Shown one piece after another: positions 34,098-45,946 of a stretch of DNA of 64,000 nt (within the stretch, counting starts at the first letter, position 1; every line of letters begins with the position of its first letter). Source of the stretch: Trissonchulus latispiculum (lineage: Eukaryota; Nematoda; Enoplea; Enoplida; Ironidae); assembly GCA_030248195.1 (NCBI GenBank), contig JASAND010012426.1, positions 1 to 64,000 on the forward strand. The letters run 5' to 3'. The notes under the pieces are model-generated. The model was not told where the DNA came from and did not search any database. It saw nothing but the letters and a program-made list of their open reading frames with translations. The translations under genes and the position numbers were made by a program.

Positions 34098-36059
34098 ATG
34101 TCCTGCGAGGAGACCGTGGATTTGCTGCCTGATCAGGCGTTAGTTGGGATTTTTCGCCTACTCCCCTGGCGTTCCAGAGTTCGCGTGGAAGCCGTCTCCA
34201 CGCGATTTCGTCGGCTGGTTCTGGAATCCTACGGGGATGTCGAATTTTTGATCGTTGGCGACGCCAAGTCTAAAGGTATACTCTGCGGGATGCTTCAGGA
34301 AAAGTTGCCAGATCACGTTTTGGACAGTCGCCTAGTTTGGGCGATGAACCGTTTTGGGGGTCTGAAAGAGCTCTATCTTATGGATCCGATTGGAGAATCC
34401 GTCTTAAGCCGAATTGGTGAATGTTTTCCTGATTTGCAAATTCTGGCGGTTCAATTGGCCAGTCGCAGTTACCGACTTCCGCTGGAAGTGTTGCCGAATA
34501 ATATTTCTCTAAAGTTTATCCGAGCTGGGTACCACGGCGATGAGCACATGCAAAATCGGAGCCAGTTTGGGGCGATATTGCAGGCGGCTTCTGAAAGAAA
34601 TAGTCAAATCATTTCATGGTTGGACGTTTATTTGAATTTTTGCGAAATCTATAAGGAACAACCTGAGCTGAAGTTGAATCAATATATTCCGGCTTCGTTG
34701 GAGTCGCTGACAGTCTGCGAATCCAGTTCATTTTCCGGCTTTATTCCGGAACCGGAAAATCCCCAGTGTCAGCTGAGGTCATTAATCATTTCAACTTTTC
34801 CGGTTTCTTTTCAGTCTCTACTTTGTCTGAGCCAAAATTGCCGACTCCTGGAGGAATTCGTCTTTTCTAACCTTAAGTCAGAACGCCGTCGAGCTGTTAA
34901 TCATAATTACAGCAGAATCACGTTTCCTAGACTCCAGATTTTGTCGGTGAGCAACGATATCCCGGACAGTTTGTTGTTGGCTTTGACGAAATCCGGTTGT
35001 CTTCGTAGACTTTCCGTGGAATCTGCGCCAGCCGGAATATTGACGGAAGTGGTAAATCGAAATCCGATTTTACATCATCTGCAATGCGTCGTCCACATGG
35101 ACGATATGTCTGTGCAAATGTTCATGGAAAATTGGCATGGAGCCTTAAGTCTTGACACGGCAAAGCTTAGACTCAATTCCGAGGTCATATGGGAGCCTAG
35201 TGTAACTGCAAATCCGTCGGAGGGATCCAGTCTTCGAAAATTCAGTCTCGATCCACCACTCGGAGGCACTGCATGGCTTGTAGTCCCTACGGAATCTGGT
35301 TCAGCCTTTTCCAATTTTTTATGCAACATCACTAATCTCTCGCTGTCACATGTGAAACTGCACAGCGAGATCTTCTGTCCCGCTCTGGTCAAACTAGAGC
35401 TTCATTATGTCGAATTTAAAAATGCCGAATCGGGAATTCGAGTTGGTCCAGACTTCCGGTCGCTTTCAATCAGCGGTCCGGATAGTGATCCTAGAAAAAT
35501 TTCCGGGATCGACGGAATTTTTTCTGACCTAGCCAGTCTAAGCCTGCAGCATTCCCCGTCTCTGAGTTCTTCAGCTTACGCTGAGTACCTTGAATCGCTA
35601 AAATGTTTGGAAAGTTTCAAATTTGATTATACAAGCTCTGATCTAACAAAGACAGCCAGTACCAGGGAAACCTTGCCAGAGCTATTGGGAGGTTTGGTCA
35701 AAGCTCTAGCTGCGCTTCCCGCCCTAAGAAGTGTTACTTTTAATGCAGGTTTCGGCTTTCAAAAGGACTGTTTACAGGACATCCTCAAGATGCTGGCGAA
35801 ATACCGACAAGCGCGGATCAAGACCGAAGAATTTACTGTCCCCTTTTTGGAATACAGTTTTCATTATTGTACTCTTGCTGCCAGCATAGAACGGCTGAAA
35901 CTGAGCACAGAAACAGAGCAAAGTGCAAGAATGAAAGTCTGTAGGCACGACGACAAATTTAATCGCGTTTTTGAGCACAACTTTTTTAGCCCACGTCTTT
36001 GTCCATCGCCCGAATACTGTATCATGCTTGATGAGGGATCTAATTTGGTTTCTGTCTAA
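34098..36059 (+). CDS. F-box protein with leucine-rich C-terminal region
   Basis: 653 residues in one open frame. Residues about 6-48 form an F-box: LLPDQALVGIFRLLPWRSR then VEAVSTRFRRLV. The F-box binds SKP1 in SCF ubiquitin ligases. The rest is leucine-rich with spaced LxxLxL-type segments (for example LKELYLMDP, LRSLIIS, LRRLSVES, LASLSLQHS), as in FBXL-type substrate receptors, though repeats are irregular. The ATG at 34098 is the first in frame after a likely acceptor site. An intact 2-kb single coding exon, unlike the multi-exon neighbours, could mean a retrocopy or a lineage-expanded family. The substrate is unknown. It sits between two transposons without disruption. Confidence 0.8.
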   Translation: MSCEETVDLLPDQALVGIFRLLPWRSRVRVEAVSTRFRRLVLESYGDVEFLIVGDAKSKGILCGMLQEKLPDHVLDSRLVWAMNRFGGLKELYLMDPIGESVLSRIGECFPDLQILAVQLASRSYRLPLEVLPNNISLKFIRAGYHGDEHMQNRSQFGAILQAASERNSQIISWLDVYLNFCEIYKEQPELKLNQYIPASLESLTVCESSSFSGFIPEPENPQCQLRSLIISTFPVSFQSLLCLSQNCRLLEEFVFSNLKSERRRAVNHNYSRITFPRLQILSVSNDIPDSLLLALTKSGCLRRLSVESAPAGILTEVVNRNPILHHLQCVVHMDDMSVQMFMENWHGALSLDTAKLRLNSEVIWEPSVTANPSEGSSLRKFSLDPPLGGTAWLVVPTESGSAFSNFLCNITNLSLSHVKLHSEIFCPALVKLELHYVEFKNAESGIRVGPDFRSLSISGPDSDPRKISGIDGIFSDLASLSLQHSPSLSSSAYAEYLESLKCLESFKFDYTSSDLTKTASTRETLPELLGGLVKALAALPALRSVTFNAGFGFQKDCLQDILKMLAKYRQARIKTEEFTVPFLEYSFHYCTLAASIERLKLSTETEQSARMKVCRHDDKFNRVFEHNFFSPRLCPSPEYCIMLDEGSNLVSV

Positions 36060-36409
36060 ATAACGCAGAAGTAGACTTATCTGCATTTTTAATCAGGAAC
36101 ACTGAAAAAACTTAACATTAATCGCCTATGTATTTAATATTTAACTTTGTTTACTTTCGTCTGCATCTATTTTGTTCGTATTTCATTTGTATGTAGTTCA
36201 TTTGTACGTATTTCATATGTTCGACTGTGAATTATCTTTCCCCCTAAGAACAAATGTAATACGCAACAAATGATTCGTATGTATTTTGTGCCAATATTTG
36301 TGTCACAACGTAGTATACTGTAACTCTACTCTCTATACCATGATTTGGTTTGCTTTGAAATATTAAAAAATACCATACTATAAGTGTCAAATATCAGTAC
36401 CAAAATATA

Positions 36410-36415
36410 AATAAA
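36410..36415 (+). terminator. Candidate poly(A) signal of the F-box gene
   Basis: AATAAA 351 bases after the stop codon, in an AT-rich stretch. Confidence 0.4.
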
Positions 36416-39135
36416 GCACTGAGGCAGAAGGATAAACTTTAACATCGAACCGGGTAGAGGTGGCTTGGCTGCTAACCTTTACTAGATGCTTCCTTGCTGG
36501 TGTTTAGTTGGCATACAAAAGTTTGAGTTAACCAACAAGTAGTGCCCATAAAAGGGAGGGCCAGATTTCAAGAGTGCAGAGTATTGTTGGAAAACAGCTT
36601 TTATTTAATATTGCTTGGACCTAAACAGCTCTACTGGCGTTCTGACACTGTCGCGAGTTAATGGGCTGTTAACTATCAATTAAAGTCTGACCAAAAAGTC
36701 TTGGAACCGAACAATGAGCGCCTGTTCTGAGTTATCATTAACGTTAACGTAGCCTATATAAAGTATATATTTTAAGAAACCTCAGAAGAAGGAGATTCCA
36801 ATAAACCCATCATATTCGGTCTATATTCGGGTACCGGATACTAAATCGATAAAAACGCTTCAGATTTGGATTACGTTGGTTCTTGGTCCAAAACTTCCGA
36901 AAATCAAGTCACACCCTTTCCATGACCGGTAACCGGATTTCTAGATTGGAAAAATTGTACAGCAAGATGGGTTGCTCGTACAGTTTCGCTGATTGCATTT
37001 TTGGATTCCTAGGGTCAAAATTACTTTGTATCTATGTTTGATCTATGTTCGTATCCGTTTCGAAAACACTGGAAATTAAAGATTTTCCGGTCTGGTCTGG
37101 CGCTCTAAATAGTAGATAGAAATGTTCGTTTTTAACACAATGAAAGTTTTGGAAGGCTCCTTTCATTTTAAGGTGTAATCTAATATCCGGTCCATTTTCG
37201 GTTCTGCGCTTTGAAACGAGATTTCATGGGTTATTATCTCAGTATCCGGTTGGCCGGAAATAACATTATTTTATTAAAATGTTATTTGGTCTATCCCTAA
37301 CAAATGATAGCGTTTTAAGTACGGGTGATTTTTGTTTGTTTAATCTATTTGCTGAACCGGACATGAGATTTGATTAAATACGCTTAGCTTCGTCGTTTGC
37401 AATATAACTTATTTTTAACTATTTTTAAAACGCTGTCATTCACAAATTACAGCAGATATGAAGTAAATTGCGGTTGAGGCTTGTTGAGGCTTATTGAAGC
37501 TAGACCAAATAACATTTTAATAAAATAATTTGACTTCCGGACCAACCAGATACTGAGATAATAGCTCATGAAATCTCATTTCAAAGCTCGGAACCGGAAA
37601 TAATCGAATATTCGACTGCTTTGACACCAGTAAAATAAAAGTTGCCTCCCAAACATTAATTGCGCCAAAAACGAACATTTGTTATCTGCGATTTCGAGCA
37701 CCAGACCGGATTTTTCGAACCAGATACCAACATAGATCACGTAATTTTGATCCAAACCGGACAAAAGTTTGTATACAGAATATTTTCGACCATAAGAACC
37801 AAAAAATCAAATCAGCGGAACCGAACAGCCTACCAACCTTTGTGTGCAGTTTTCGTACCCTAGACATCCGGTTACCTGACATGGATCGGATGTGCCTCGA
37901 TTTTCGGAAATGTTTTGGACCAAAAACCAACATACTAGGGGTCTTGTCTCGTTTACCTTCCACCACTCAAAGTATTTAAAACTTGACCCAAATGAGCTAA
38001 AATTTGGCATGCGTATGTTTTCGACCACGCCCAGTTCAAATATCGAATATTGTAAAATTTTTCGCATTCGCGAAATATTCTATTTTTTCGATTCGCAATC
38101 AAGGGAAACCGAAAACCTTGCCGTGTTTGATTTTGCTAATAAGTTGTATGTTGGGGTTTCCAGAGCCATTGAACAAGAATTTGAAGTCCGTTTTTATATT
38201 CAGCATTTTGTTAGTTCAGTATAAGCTAAAGTTGTAAGCTTAAGGTGCTGGTATCTCTTTGTGTAAATTTGGCATTACAGGCTCCAATTCTTTATGAAAA
38301 TAGCTGAAACTTTCCAAATTATTTATTATTTTGGTTTGAAAAATTTGCAAAAATTGTTTTGGTGCTCTTTAACATTTTGGGACCAGTCCCGCACTTTTAG
38401 GTGAAAAAATAAGAAATTTTTGGGTTTTGCCATTATTCTCTCAGTACGTAGTCACTACACCGGGTTGGTTGTTATGGCTGGAAAGAGGGCACCAAAATGA
38501 ACATTTTTGCTGTTACAACCTTTGAGCTGTCTCTAGTCATTAAGTCAGTATAAGCCAAAAACCATTTTTGGGGTCAAAAAACAATCATTTTCGAGCAAAG
38601 TTTTGCAAAATTACTGCAAAATCTTACGGACACTTTTGGCTTATGTATACTCAATCGATACCCGGTTTAATTGCACATTTTATCATCGCATGGAATACTA
38701 CGTAAGCTTACTTCAATCGTTTAATCCCGCATTACCATTTATCCCGTAGAATTTGTGACATCAACTTTTACTGTACATATATTAATTAAGTTAATGCGTT
38801 TTATTTTAATTAAGTAAGTAGTAAGTATATATTATATACGAGCACAACTAAGTTGTTGCAGACGCTGAGTTATTCTTACAAATTGGTAAACTGTTACTGA
38901 AGAACTTCCGTCGGCATCAGTCGGGGCAGTTTCCACGAATCTGGGTTGTTCAGCGAAGCTGGTCCATATTAGTCCGCTTTAAACCTAGTCCTCTTGTCAT
39001 TTACAACCTGCCCCTCCTATATCAACGTTTTAAGGCCTAGTCCTATGTCCGCTTAAAACCCAATGTCACCCACATTGCCTTTTTCATGCTCCACCGGAGC
39101 ATTTTTATTCTTTTATAAAAAATATATATTCTTAT

Positions 39136-39278
39136 GCTTTGTTTTGTTTATTTGTTTTGTTGTAAGCAAATTGTATCTAAATTGGCAACATGCACAGCAG
39201 GCAAGTAACTTGCCTGCTGTGCATGTTGCCAATTTAGATACAATTTGCTTACAACAAAACAAATAAACAAAACAAAGC
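39136..39278. repeat. Perfect hairpin: two 71-bp arms, 1-base centre
   Basis: Bases 39136-39206 and 39208-39278 are exact reverse complements around a single A at 39207. I compared them base by base and found no mismatch. The arms are not low-complexity apart from an outer GTTTTG-rich part. A loop this short is unusual for a miRNA precursor. A recent template-switch/foldback event or an assembly artefact is more likely. Confidence 0.95.
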
Positions 39279-40024
39279 AAAACCGTGTTCCTTTTGTATC
39301 TCAAACGGTGGGGGCTACATCCAACCAATTTGTCCTTTTCGAGACCCGTGGAATATGCCAAGTACGAGTCATTTTGAGGAAGTCAGATTGATTTGAGTTG
39401 ATTTAAATTCGCTGCCAAATTTTACAAACGATATTGACTCAAGTAACTCAATCGATACACCATCCAATTGCAAATTTTTTTCCGTACGCCCCACTCCAGT
39501 TGGAGGTTCTCCGGTTAGGAGTAGTGTCAGCTTTAATTTAAAACTTTGTCTGGAGGAAGACTGATAAGCTGACACCGAATAATTGTCGTTACAATTACCG
39601 GAGGCGTTTTACCAAGGCTGGAGATTTGCCCATCACGGTTTGTGTGATGAACGCACCTCGGCAGCTCCACCCGAAGGCGGCCGCCCCTTAACTCTCGGAA
39701 AATTGTTGACATGAGGGGGGGTACCAGCTATTATTGGTGCCGGCTGGCACCAGAATCGAATGAATAAAAACGCGCTCGTCTGGTCCTCCAGGACCATTAA
39801 TGTTAGAATTTCGTGTTTTGAGTTGCGAAAGCGGAGTACATCTGCATTCCTCCGCAGTCAACTCATGCGTTCACTTGCGTGGTTCTGTGCGCGTTTGTGT
39901 GAGCGTACCAGTTCGTGGACATGGAAGTATAGCAGTTACAACATGTGACAATGTTAACAAAAAGTAGCAGAGTCAAGACATGTTTGATTTTTTTTCAGTT
40001 GGGTTCCCAGGGAACGTAGTTGCC

Positions 40025-40052
40025 GTTGTTGTTGTTGTTGTTGTTGTTGTTG
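40025..40052. repeat. (GTT)n microsatellite
   Basis: About nine GTT units within the unassigned 38.7-41.1 kb insert. Confidence 0.9.
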
Positions 40053-41628
40053 TGTCAGTCTTCAGGTCGGTCTCAGCGGACGAATTCCTGGTTCGTCGTC
40101 AGCGGTTTGTGCGGTATGAGTTCTGAGCAGCTTAGAAAATGTCCTGCAAACATACCGTAAACGGAAGGAAACGAGTTTTGATCTCGACGCAGACGTTTCT
40201 GCTAGCTTACACATGCTGCCGAAATAATATCAGCAGCTGCTGAATAGCTGTTGTTTAAGTTTTGTTAATCTAGTAACCGCTGGCTGTAAATGCAGTATAA
40301 GCCTCGACTGTATAAGGTGTCTACTGAGCCAGCAAGTTCTGGTACTCATCCAGTGCTGATAATTGAAGGTTATTAATTTGTTCTTTAATTAATAACTGAA
40401 GTTCTTAAGTTACGTGGAAAATAGTGACAAGCACAGGGGGACCTTTCCCACCCCCAATGCATGCGACTAGTTCCAATAACGCGGTCAATTTTCATAGACT
40501 GCATGAGTTCGCGAGCTGCATTCGTTTTTGACAAGAACACATTTGAAGTCATGAAAATTAAGTCAACATTGAGTGTACCACTAATTTACTCGTGTGCATG
40601 CGATAGGTATTATTCTAACACCACAGCAAAACTAAGCAAACAAAAACTGAAGAACTTATAACGCCTTGTCCTGTCCTGTAGCTGATGAAAATGCCAATGT
40701 GAAGTCGTTTGCCTTGGCATTGCCTGAATTCAGTTTGCACATCTAAGCTAAAGACACGAAATGTTATTGCAGCGTTGTAAGTAATGGAGTCACCATGCAA
40801 ATAACAAGTTCATGGGCATTCAGGTGTTCTATTAAGTAGAGGTGCAACGCCCGAACCTCCAACACCACTACATCAATTTGGAAGCAACGACTTGTTGCTA
40901 GGATCAATCGCCGTTGGGTGCATAGGTTTGCCCTAACTGGAGGTTTTTAGGTGTTTAGCGAAATCAAGTGGTTAATTTTGCTTCTGTCCAATTCTTAAAT
41001 CTAAAAATTAAATTAAAAATTAAATGTATAAAATCGAAACTTATCTTTGTATGCTCAACTAGTTTCCATGAAGTAGTTGATCAGATCTTCAATTGCAAAT
41101 TTTAGCAATGGAAAATATTGCTTTAAGGAATCTATTGCTTTAAGCTAGAGATTTGGTCGAAAGACCATTTTGGCAAAACTGCGACTATTTTGTTTCTAAC
41201 ATCGATTTCTCAAACACCACGCAATGGATTCGCGTGATTTTTTTCCTGGATGAAAATTCGTACTATTGCGGAGGGTCAAATTTCTTGGTTTGAGCTTAAA
41301 CATCTCCAGTTGCGAGAAAACTGAATACAAAGTTGCGAAATTTCGTTTCACCGCACATTTGCCGGATTTTCTGGAGTATTGAAAAGTGTTGAACCAAATC
41401 CAAAACAGGTTCCTTGGCCACATGTCCTTCATATCAGGGCACAAGAAAATTTTTAGCCGATTCTACCCTTTTGAGAAATCAATGTTCAAAAAGGCTTGGT
41501 CTAAATTCAGCCAGTGCAAAATAACATGAGATATGTCAGAAGATGTTTGCTAATTTTTTGCTAATTTTGCTAGTTTCGTAAGCTCATGCGAATATACAGA
41601 TTATAAGCTTTAAAGCGATGTATAAAGC

Positions 41629-41848
41629 CAAGAGTCCATGATTTTCTTCTATATATTAGACCTCTTTTTGGCTACCCCCCCCCCACCAAACGGAGGGGGG
41701 GGGGTATGCGATGTCGACTTGGTCGACCCCTCCCCAAACGGGGGAACATTCGCGTATTGTGGTCGGAGCACCGTTACGCAATGCAGTGAAGAGAAGCCCT
41801 CTAGTGGCTTACTCTTCTTCTTAATAATAGTGCAATTATGCACTCTTG
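41629..41848. mobile_element. MITE, 220 bp, with 7-bp target duplication
   Basis: Ends CAAGAGTCCATGATTTT and GCAATTATGCACTCTTG. ATAAAGC repeats on both sides (41622-41628 and 41849-41855). The related TTAA element at 8660 shows a single uninterrupted equivalent site, confirming insertion. Same family as 31701-32355 with a shorter G-rich core. Confidence 0.85.
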
Positions 41849-42601
41849 ATAAAGCTCTTTCTAACTCCCAAAATTGCGAAAGTTATAGCGTTTCAAAAAA
41901 TTACCACAAAAGCACTGCAAAAAAGGATACCAGCACCTTAAGATGTAAGCTTATATTGACCCAAGGAAAAGCCGGATCGACAAACGGACTTCAGATTCGT
42001 GTTCAGCGACCCCGAAAACCCCTTAGTGCAACTGTTCCAGAAACTCGAAGACAAAAAATTGTTGGATTCCCCTTGTTCCTTCCCCCTGTTGAGAATCGCA
42101 AAAAATCGAATTTTGTGACTTCGAAAAGTTTTGGGATGAGTCTTATATTTTTTATATTTATTTTTATAATTGTAATCTTAAATTTTAATTTTAATAATTT
42201 TAATCATAATTAATCAATAATAATAATAAATTTAATAATTTTAGTATAATTTATAATTTTTATATATTTTTTATATTTTTCATAAAACTCGGCTTGATAG
42301 AAAACATACGCATACGGAATTTCAACTTATGCATTTGGTTGTATTAAAAATTCCGAGTGGTGGTGGGTAGACGAGACAAGACCCCCATACTAGAGTATGA
42401 ATTAATTAACACTTTCCTTCCGAATCTGAAGCATTTTTATCGATTTAGTATTCGCTAACCGCATATAGACCTGATATCGTGGTTTTAGCGGATTCTTCTC
42501 CTCCTGAGGTTTCTAAAAATATATACATTACATAGACAAAGGTTGACTCAGTCATGACATGAAATTACAGTTCGGTTCCAAGAGTTTTCGGTCAGACTTT
42601 A

Positions 42602-44140
42602 GTTAACTTCTCGCATAATCAATCCAGTAAGTAGACTTGTCGGACCGATCAGCATCATGGCATGCAAAAGAAAGAAGAATTAGTTAAACAAATTTTAACA
42701 CAAATCATTCAAAAGGTTCATACAAATAACAGTTTTTAATACTCCTTCCAAAGACATGCGGAATTTGTCAGATTAACAGAAAATTAATTAATCAGTACAT
42801 AAACACGAAAAATCAGTAAAATTAACACAAATCATTAGTAAGGCACAAACAGGATAACGATTAGCTTGCAACAAACATGCCATATTAACAAAAATACCAA
42901 AGTACCAACACACAGAGTCAAAAATATTTGGGACACAGGATATGAAAATTTTTCAGCGAATTCTTAGCTCAAAGCGCAGTCTGTCAGATAGAGCCTCTCT
43001 ATTGAAATATACCGTATTTAATTTGCCGATGCAAATTTGCTAGCTCGAATCACTTTATGCAATACAACAACCACTTAGATTTGTAAAGATATTTGCTGCC
43101 TATTTTACCCATTTGACTGAAATCTTAGCCACAGAGTTTATTTTAGTCAAAGTATACAATTTATTCTTAAGACCTGTTCGAATGACTTTTGGAGTCTGTG
43201 AATAATGCATGATAACTATTTTGAGAAAGAAGTATAATAGAATACGCCAGATGGTTTTCGTATTTGTTCCCCAAATGTTGTTTTCATTTACCTGCTAGCT
43301 GATTCCGCCTTTGGTTTCTCTCAAGTAGCAGTAAGATTTGCTGAAATGATAGATACAAAACAGCACATAACTCACCATTCAAGGTAAAATGCTCAATTAT
43401 AGGTTTTGGTTTCATTAATGCGTTACCATAAGTCATCGATTTTAATACTTTAGGGATAACGAATTTTCTATGGTTGACTATTAGTAGCCTAACCTAGTCC
43501 ATTAGAGCGTGCACATTCTCACAATACATTTTTACTTTTTTTCTGTCAGCACAAACTTTGTTTGATAGTAAGATAATATCTGAGCTAAGATTGGACCTTT
43601 TTTGAAAGTTGCTGTATTTATTTGTGAATACAAATCTGAGCTAATAGCTACTGTCATTCATGTACCACTTATTCTACATTTCGGCAATATGTGGAAATCT
43701 AGCTTACGCATCCAGGCAAAGTTGGAAAAATAATGTTTATAAATTTAACAAGTTCAATAAATAGCATTCAATATTAACATTGATTCATGTACTAATTCAA
43801 TAACTTTTTAATTTTTTGTAATTTATCTTATAATTGTCATTAAATTGGTTGTATCTGCAATCTAATGCTAAATTATGCCAAGTTGGTCTGGCTAAATATA
43901 AGCTGCATGCGCAAGCACTCTTTCAAGTTTTGAAACAAGTGCATAGTTTGTAAGTACTAAATTGTTCAAAATTTTCACACCGCACGAGCCGGCGACCGCT
44001 CAATGTTTTATGATTCCACTTTCTCTAGTATAAGTAAACTACTGAGACAGTGTATCATATTTTGCAGACTTGGCTGAACCATTTAATTCTGCCTTTTGGG
44101 TCCTGCATTTTGTAGTCCTGCCAAGTGTATTGGTTATATC
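42602..44140. other. Intergenic region upstream of the globin gene
   Basis: AT-rich, apparently single-copy DNA with no ORF of note. Presumably contains the globin promoter; no unambiguous TATA box or element was identified. Confidence 0.5.
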
Positions 44141-45724
44141 ATGGGTTGCGGATTTTCGACCCCCATTGAAATTCAGCTGACTCGGAAAGAAAAAGCAATC
44201 ATACGTAAAACCTGGCTACACATGAAAACTAAGGATGATGTTTTCTACGTTCATTTATTTGCTTCAGTCCTTCGAAGTAGCTACAGAATTCGACAAGTTT
44301 TTAAATTGGCCTCAACATCCCAGAAACCGGACTATCAGCGGTATTTTGAGCAAGCCAACAAAGTGGGCAGCTTTATGGACAGCTTGATTGTGAAACACAA
44401 TTTAGATACTTTCAAGGTATTACTTCCTATTCTGAATCCGAAGCAAATGACTAAAGGTTGAAAGAAAACTATGAGAAAAGTAACATTTCAGTTAATCGAA
44501 TATTGGGTTAACACGTCCAAGGCCAGCCTTTCCTACTACTCAAAACTGACCTCTGAGCGTAAAACGTCCTGCGGCATCAGTTAACACGACATGTTGGTTG
44601 TTTTCCCGAAAGCGTCTGGATCTGGAATTTCTTATTTCCTCTGATAAATTGCATTCTATTTTTATAACCATCAAATCCTTTAATGCAGTAAATAACGAAT
44701 TAAAACTATGACTGCAGAGCAAACTTGTATACTAAATAGCCAATTGCAAAAAAGTTCTTCACTACAGCATAATCTGTTTTAGGTATCCGAGGTGACCTTC
44801 TCCCTTGGTGTTCGCCATTTGCGATACAAAGATATCGGATTTTCCTCAGCCGATTTGTTTATATTTCTAACGGCAATGGCGGAGCACTTCAAGCTGTGCG
44901 ATTACAAAGGCTATTCATCGGATGAAATTTATCAGGCCTGGTTTGTATTCCTAAATCAGCTGGGTCAGGTTATGGCAGCTGCTGTGAAAGCAGCTTTAGC
45001 AGCTGAGGCGAAAGCAAACATGAAAAAAGTAGAGCCTCTTCCAGTAGAACCTGTGCCCGAGTTTGAAATAACAGAGGATGTTGAGGTAAAACATCTGAAA
45101 AAGTTCAATGAGGTTGAATATTTGCGTGTAAAATCGCAACTGACGAAGCTATTAAAGATGGCTGTTTCCATGCAGTATATAAAATGTAAACAATGGGTAG
45201 AACCCAACCTACCCAGAAATCCTTTGTAGACTTACATGTGCTGCCTCTGTAAAAGGATAACAAAGAAAAACACAACAAGGCAAAACATTTATGTCGGCGA
45301 TGATATTTATTCACTTTATTCATTACTTTATTTGCCACTTTATTCACTGGTGTCAGCTTGATTTGATTTTTATTCGCTTACCCACAAATCAAGCAAAACT
45401 GCAGTTTTGGAGCTTTACCTAGATGTGATCAAATTTGCCTTGTTTCAGGAAGCTGAGAACAAGTCAACGACTACATCCAAGCCATCCAAAACTTTATCCG
45501 AAATTGGCTCTAAATCTGAAAAAAAATCGGCTCGATCAGAAGGCTCAATTTCCGCGAGTAAATTAAAGGGGGCCACTCTAACGGTCCCTCCTACTAGTAC
45601 CGCCAAAATCACAAAGCCTTTGCCTCCACCGCCTCCATCCTTGCCGAGTGTGTCGTCGATGTCGTCTTCCACAGTTTCCTTGCCAGGGAGTGGAGTAGTT
45701 ACATCGAGAAGGCGACAAGAATAA
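44141..45724 (+). CDS. Globin with N-terminal myristoylation/palmitoylation motif and long Ser/Lys tail, three exons
   Basis: Exon 1 is 44141-44416 (donor AAG/GTATTA after LDTFK). Exon 2 starts at 44783 after TTTTAG and ends at 45085 or 45127 (two in-frame GTAAAA donors). Exon 3 is 45450-45724 after TTGTTTCAG. All junctions are phase 0. The start MGCGFS fits N-myristoylation at Gly2 with palmitoylation at Cys3, predicting a membrane-attached globin; this decides for 44141 over the upstream in-frame ATG at 44096. Joined, the E-F spacing matches neuroglobin-like proteins. Proximal F8 His is in SLGVRHLRY. The distal E7 position, by alignment of EQANKV to the usual HxxKV, is Gln. H helix: IYQAWFVFLNQLGQVM. 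The tail is low-complexity, rich in Ser, Lys and Pro. O2 sensing or redox signalling is typical of such globins; function here is inferred. Confidence 0.85.
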
Positions 45725-45940
45725 TACAATTAATTATTAACTAACAGACGAGTATTTCATTTCTTTTAACTACAACTGTAACTTGATGAAATCAAATTAA
45801 TGTATCTATACCGAAGATAAAATTGTACCAATGGATCTATTTATTCAGTAAGCTAGGTACAGTAAGAGGTTTCAGTCAACTGAACCAGTCTAGTGTCAAA
45901 AACAGTTGCATTAAGCTTGTTGGAACTGTTTCATTGAAGT

Positions 45941-45946
45941 AATAAA
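45941..45946 (+). terminator. Candidate poly(A) signal of the globin gene
   Basis: AATAAA about 217 bases after the stop codon. Confidence 0.45.

Larger units (their letters stand above)
38244..41937. mobile_element. TTAA-target TIR element (third copy), itself interrupted
   Basis: GGTGCTGGTATC ends, TTAA at 38240-38243 and 41938-41941. Homologous to 7269-8759 at 38244-38690 and about 41100-41937. The 38690-41100 part is extra DNA with no recognisable gene: a perfect hairpin at 39136-39278, a second fragment related to the same TTAA family at 39361-39470, and a (GTT)n tract. A 220-bp MITE is inserted at 41629. Confidence 0.65.
36683..42599. mobile_element. TA-target (Tc1/mariner-like) TIR element, 5.9 kb with nested insertions
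   Basis: Ends AAGTCTGACCAAAAAGTCTT and, inverted from 42599, AAGTCTGACCGAAAACTCTT, each followed by GGAACCGAAC. TA flanks both sides (36681-36682 and 42600-42601). Inverted homology continues inward in blocks: 36790-36870 with 42400-42540, and 37930-38020 with 42300-42390. A further internal inverted repeat pairs 37070-37305 with 37499-37710. No transposase is visible. About 3.7 kb of its length is a nested TTAA element. Confidence 0.75.

Noticed and set aside
39136..39278. miRNA precursor
   Set aside because: A perfect 71-bp stem with a one-base loop lacks the terminal loop and mismatches of metazoan pre-miRNAs.
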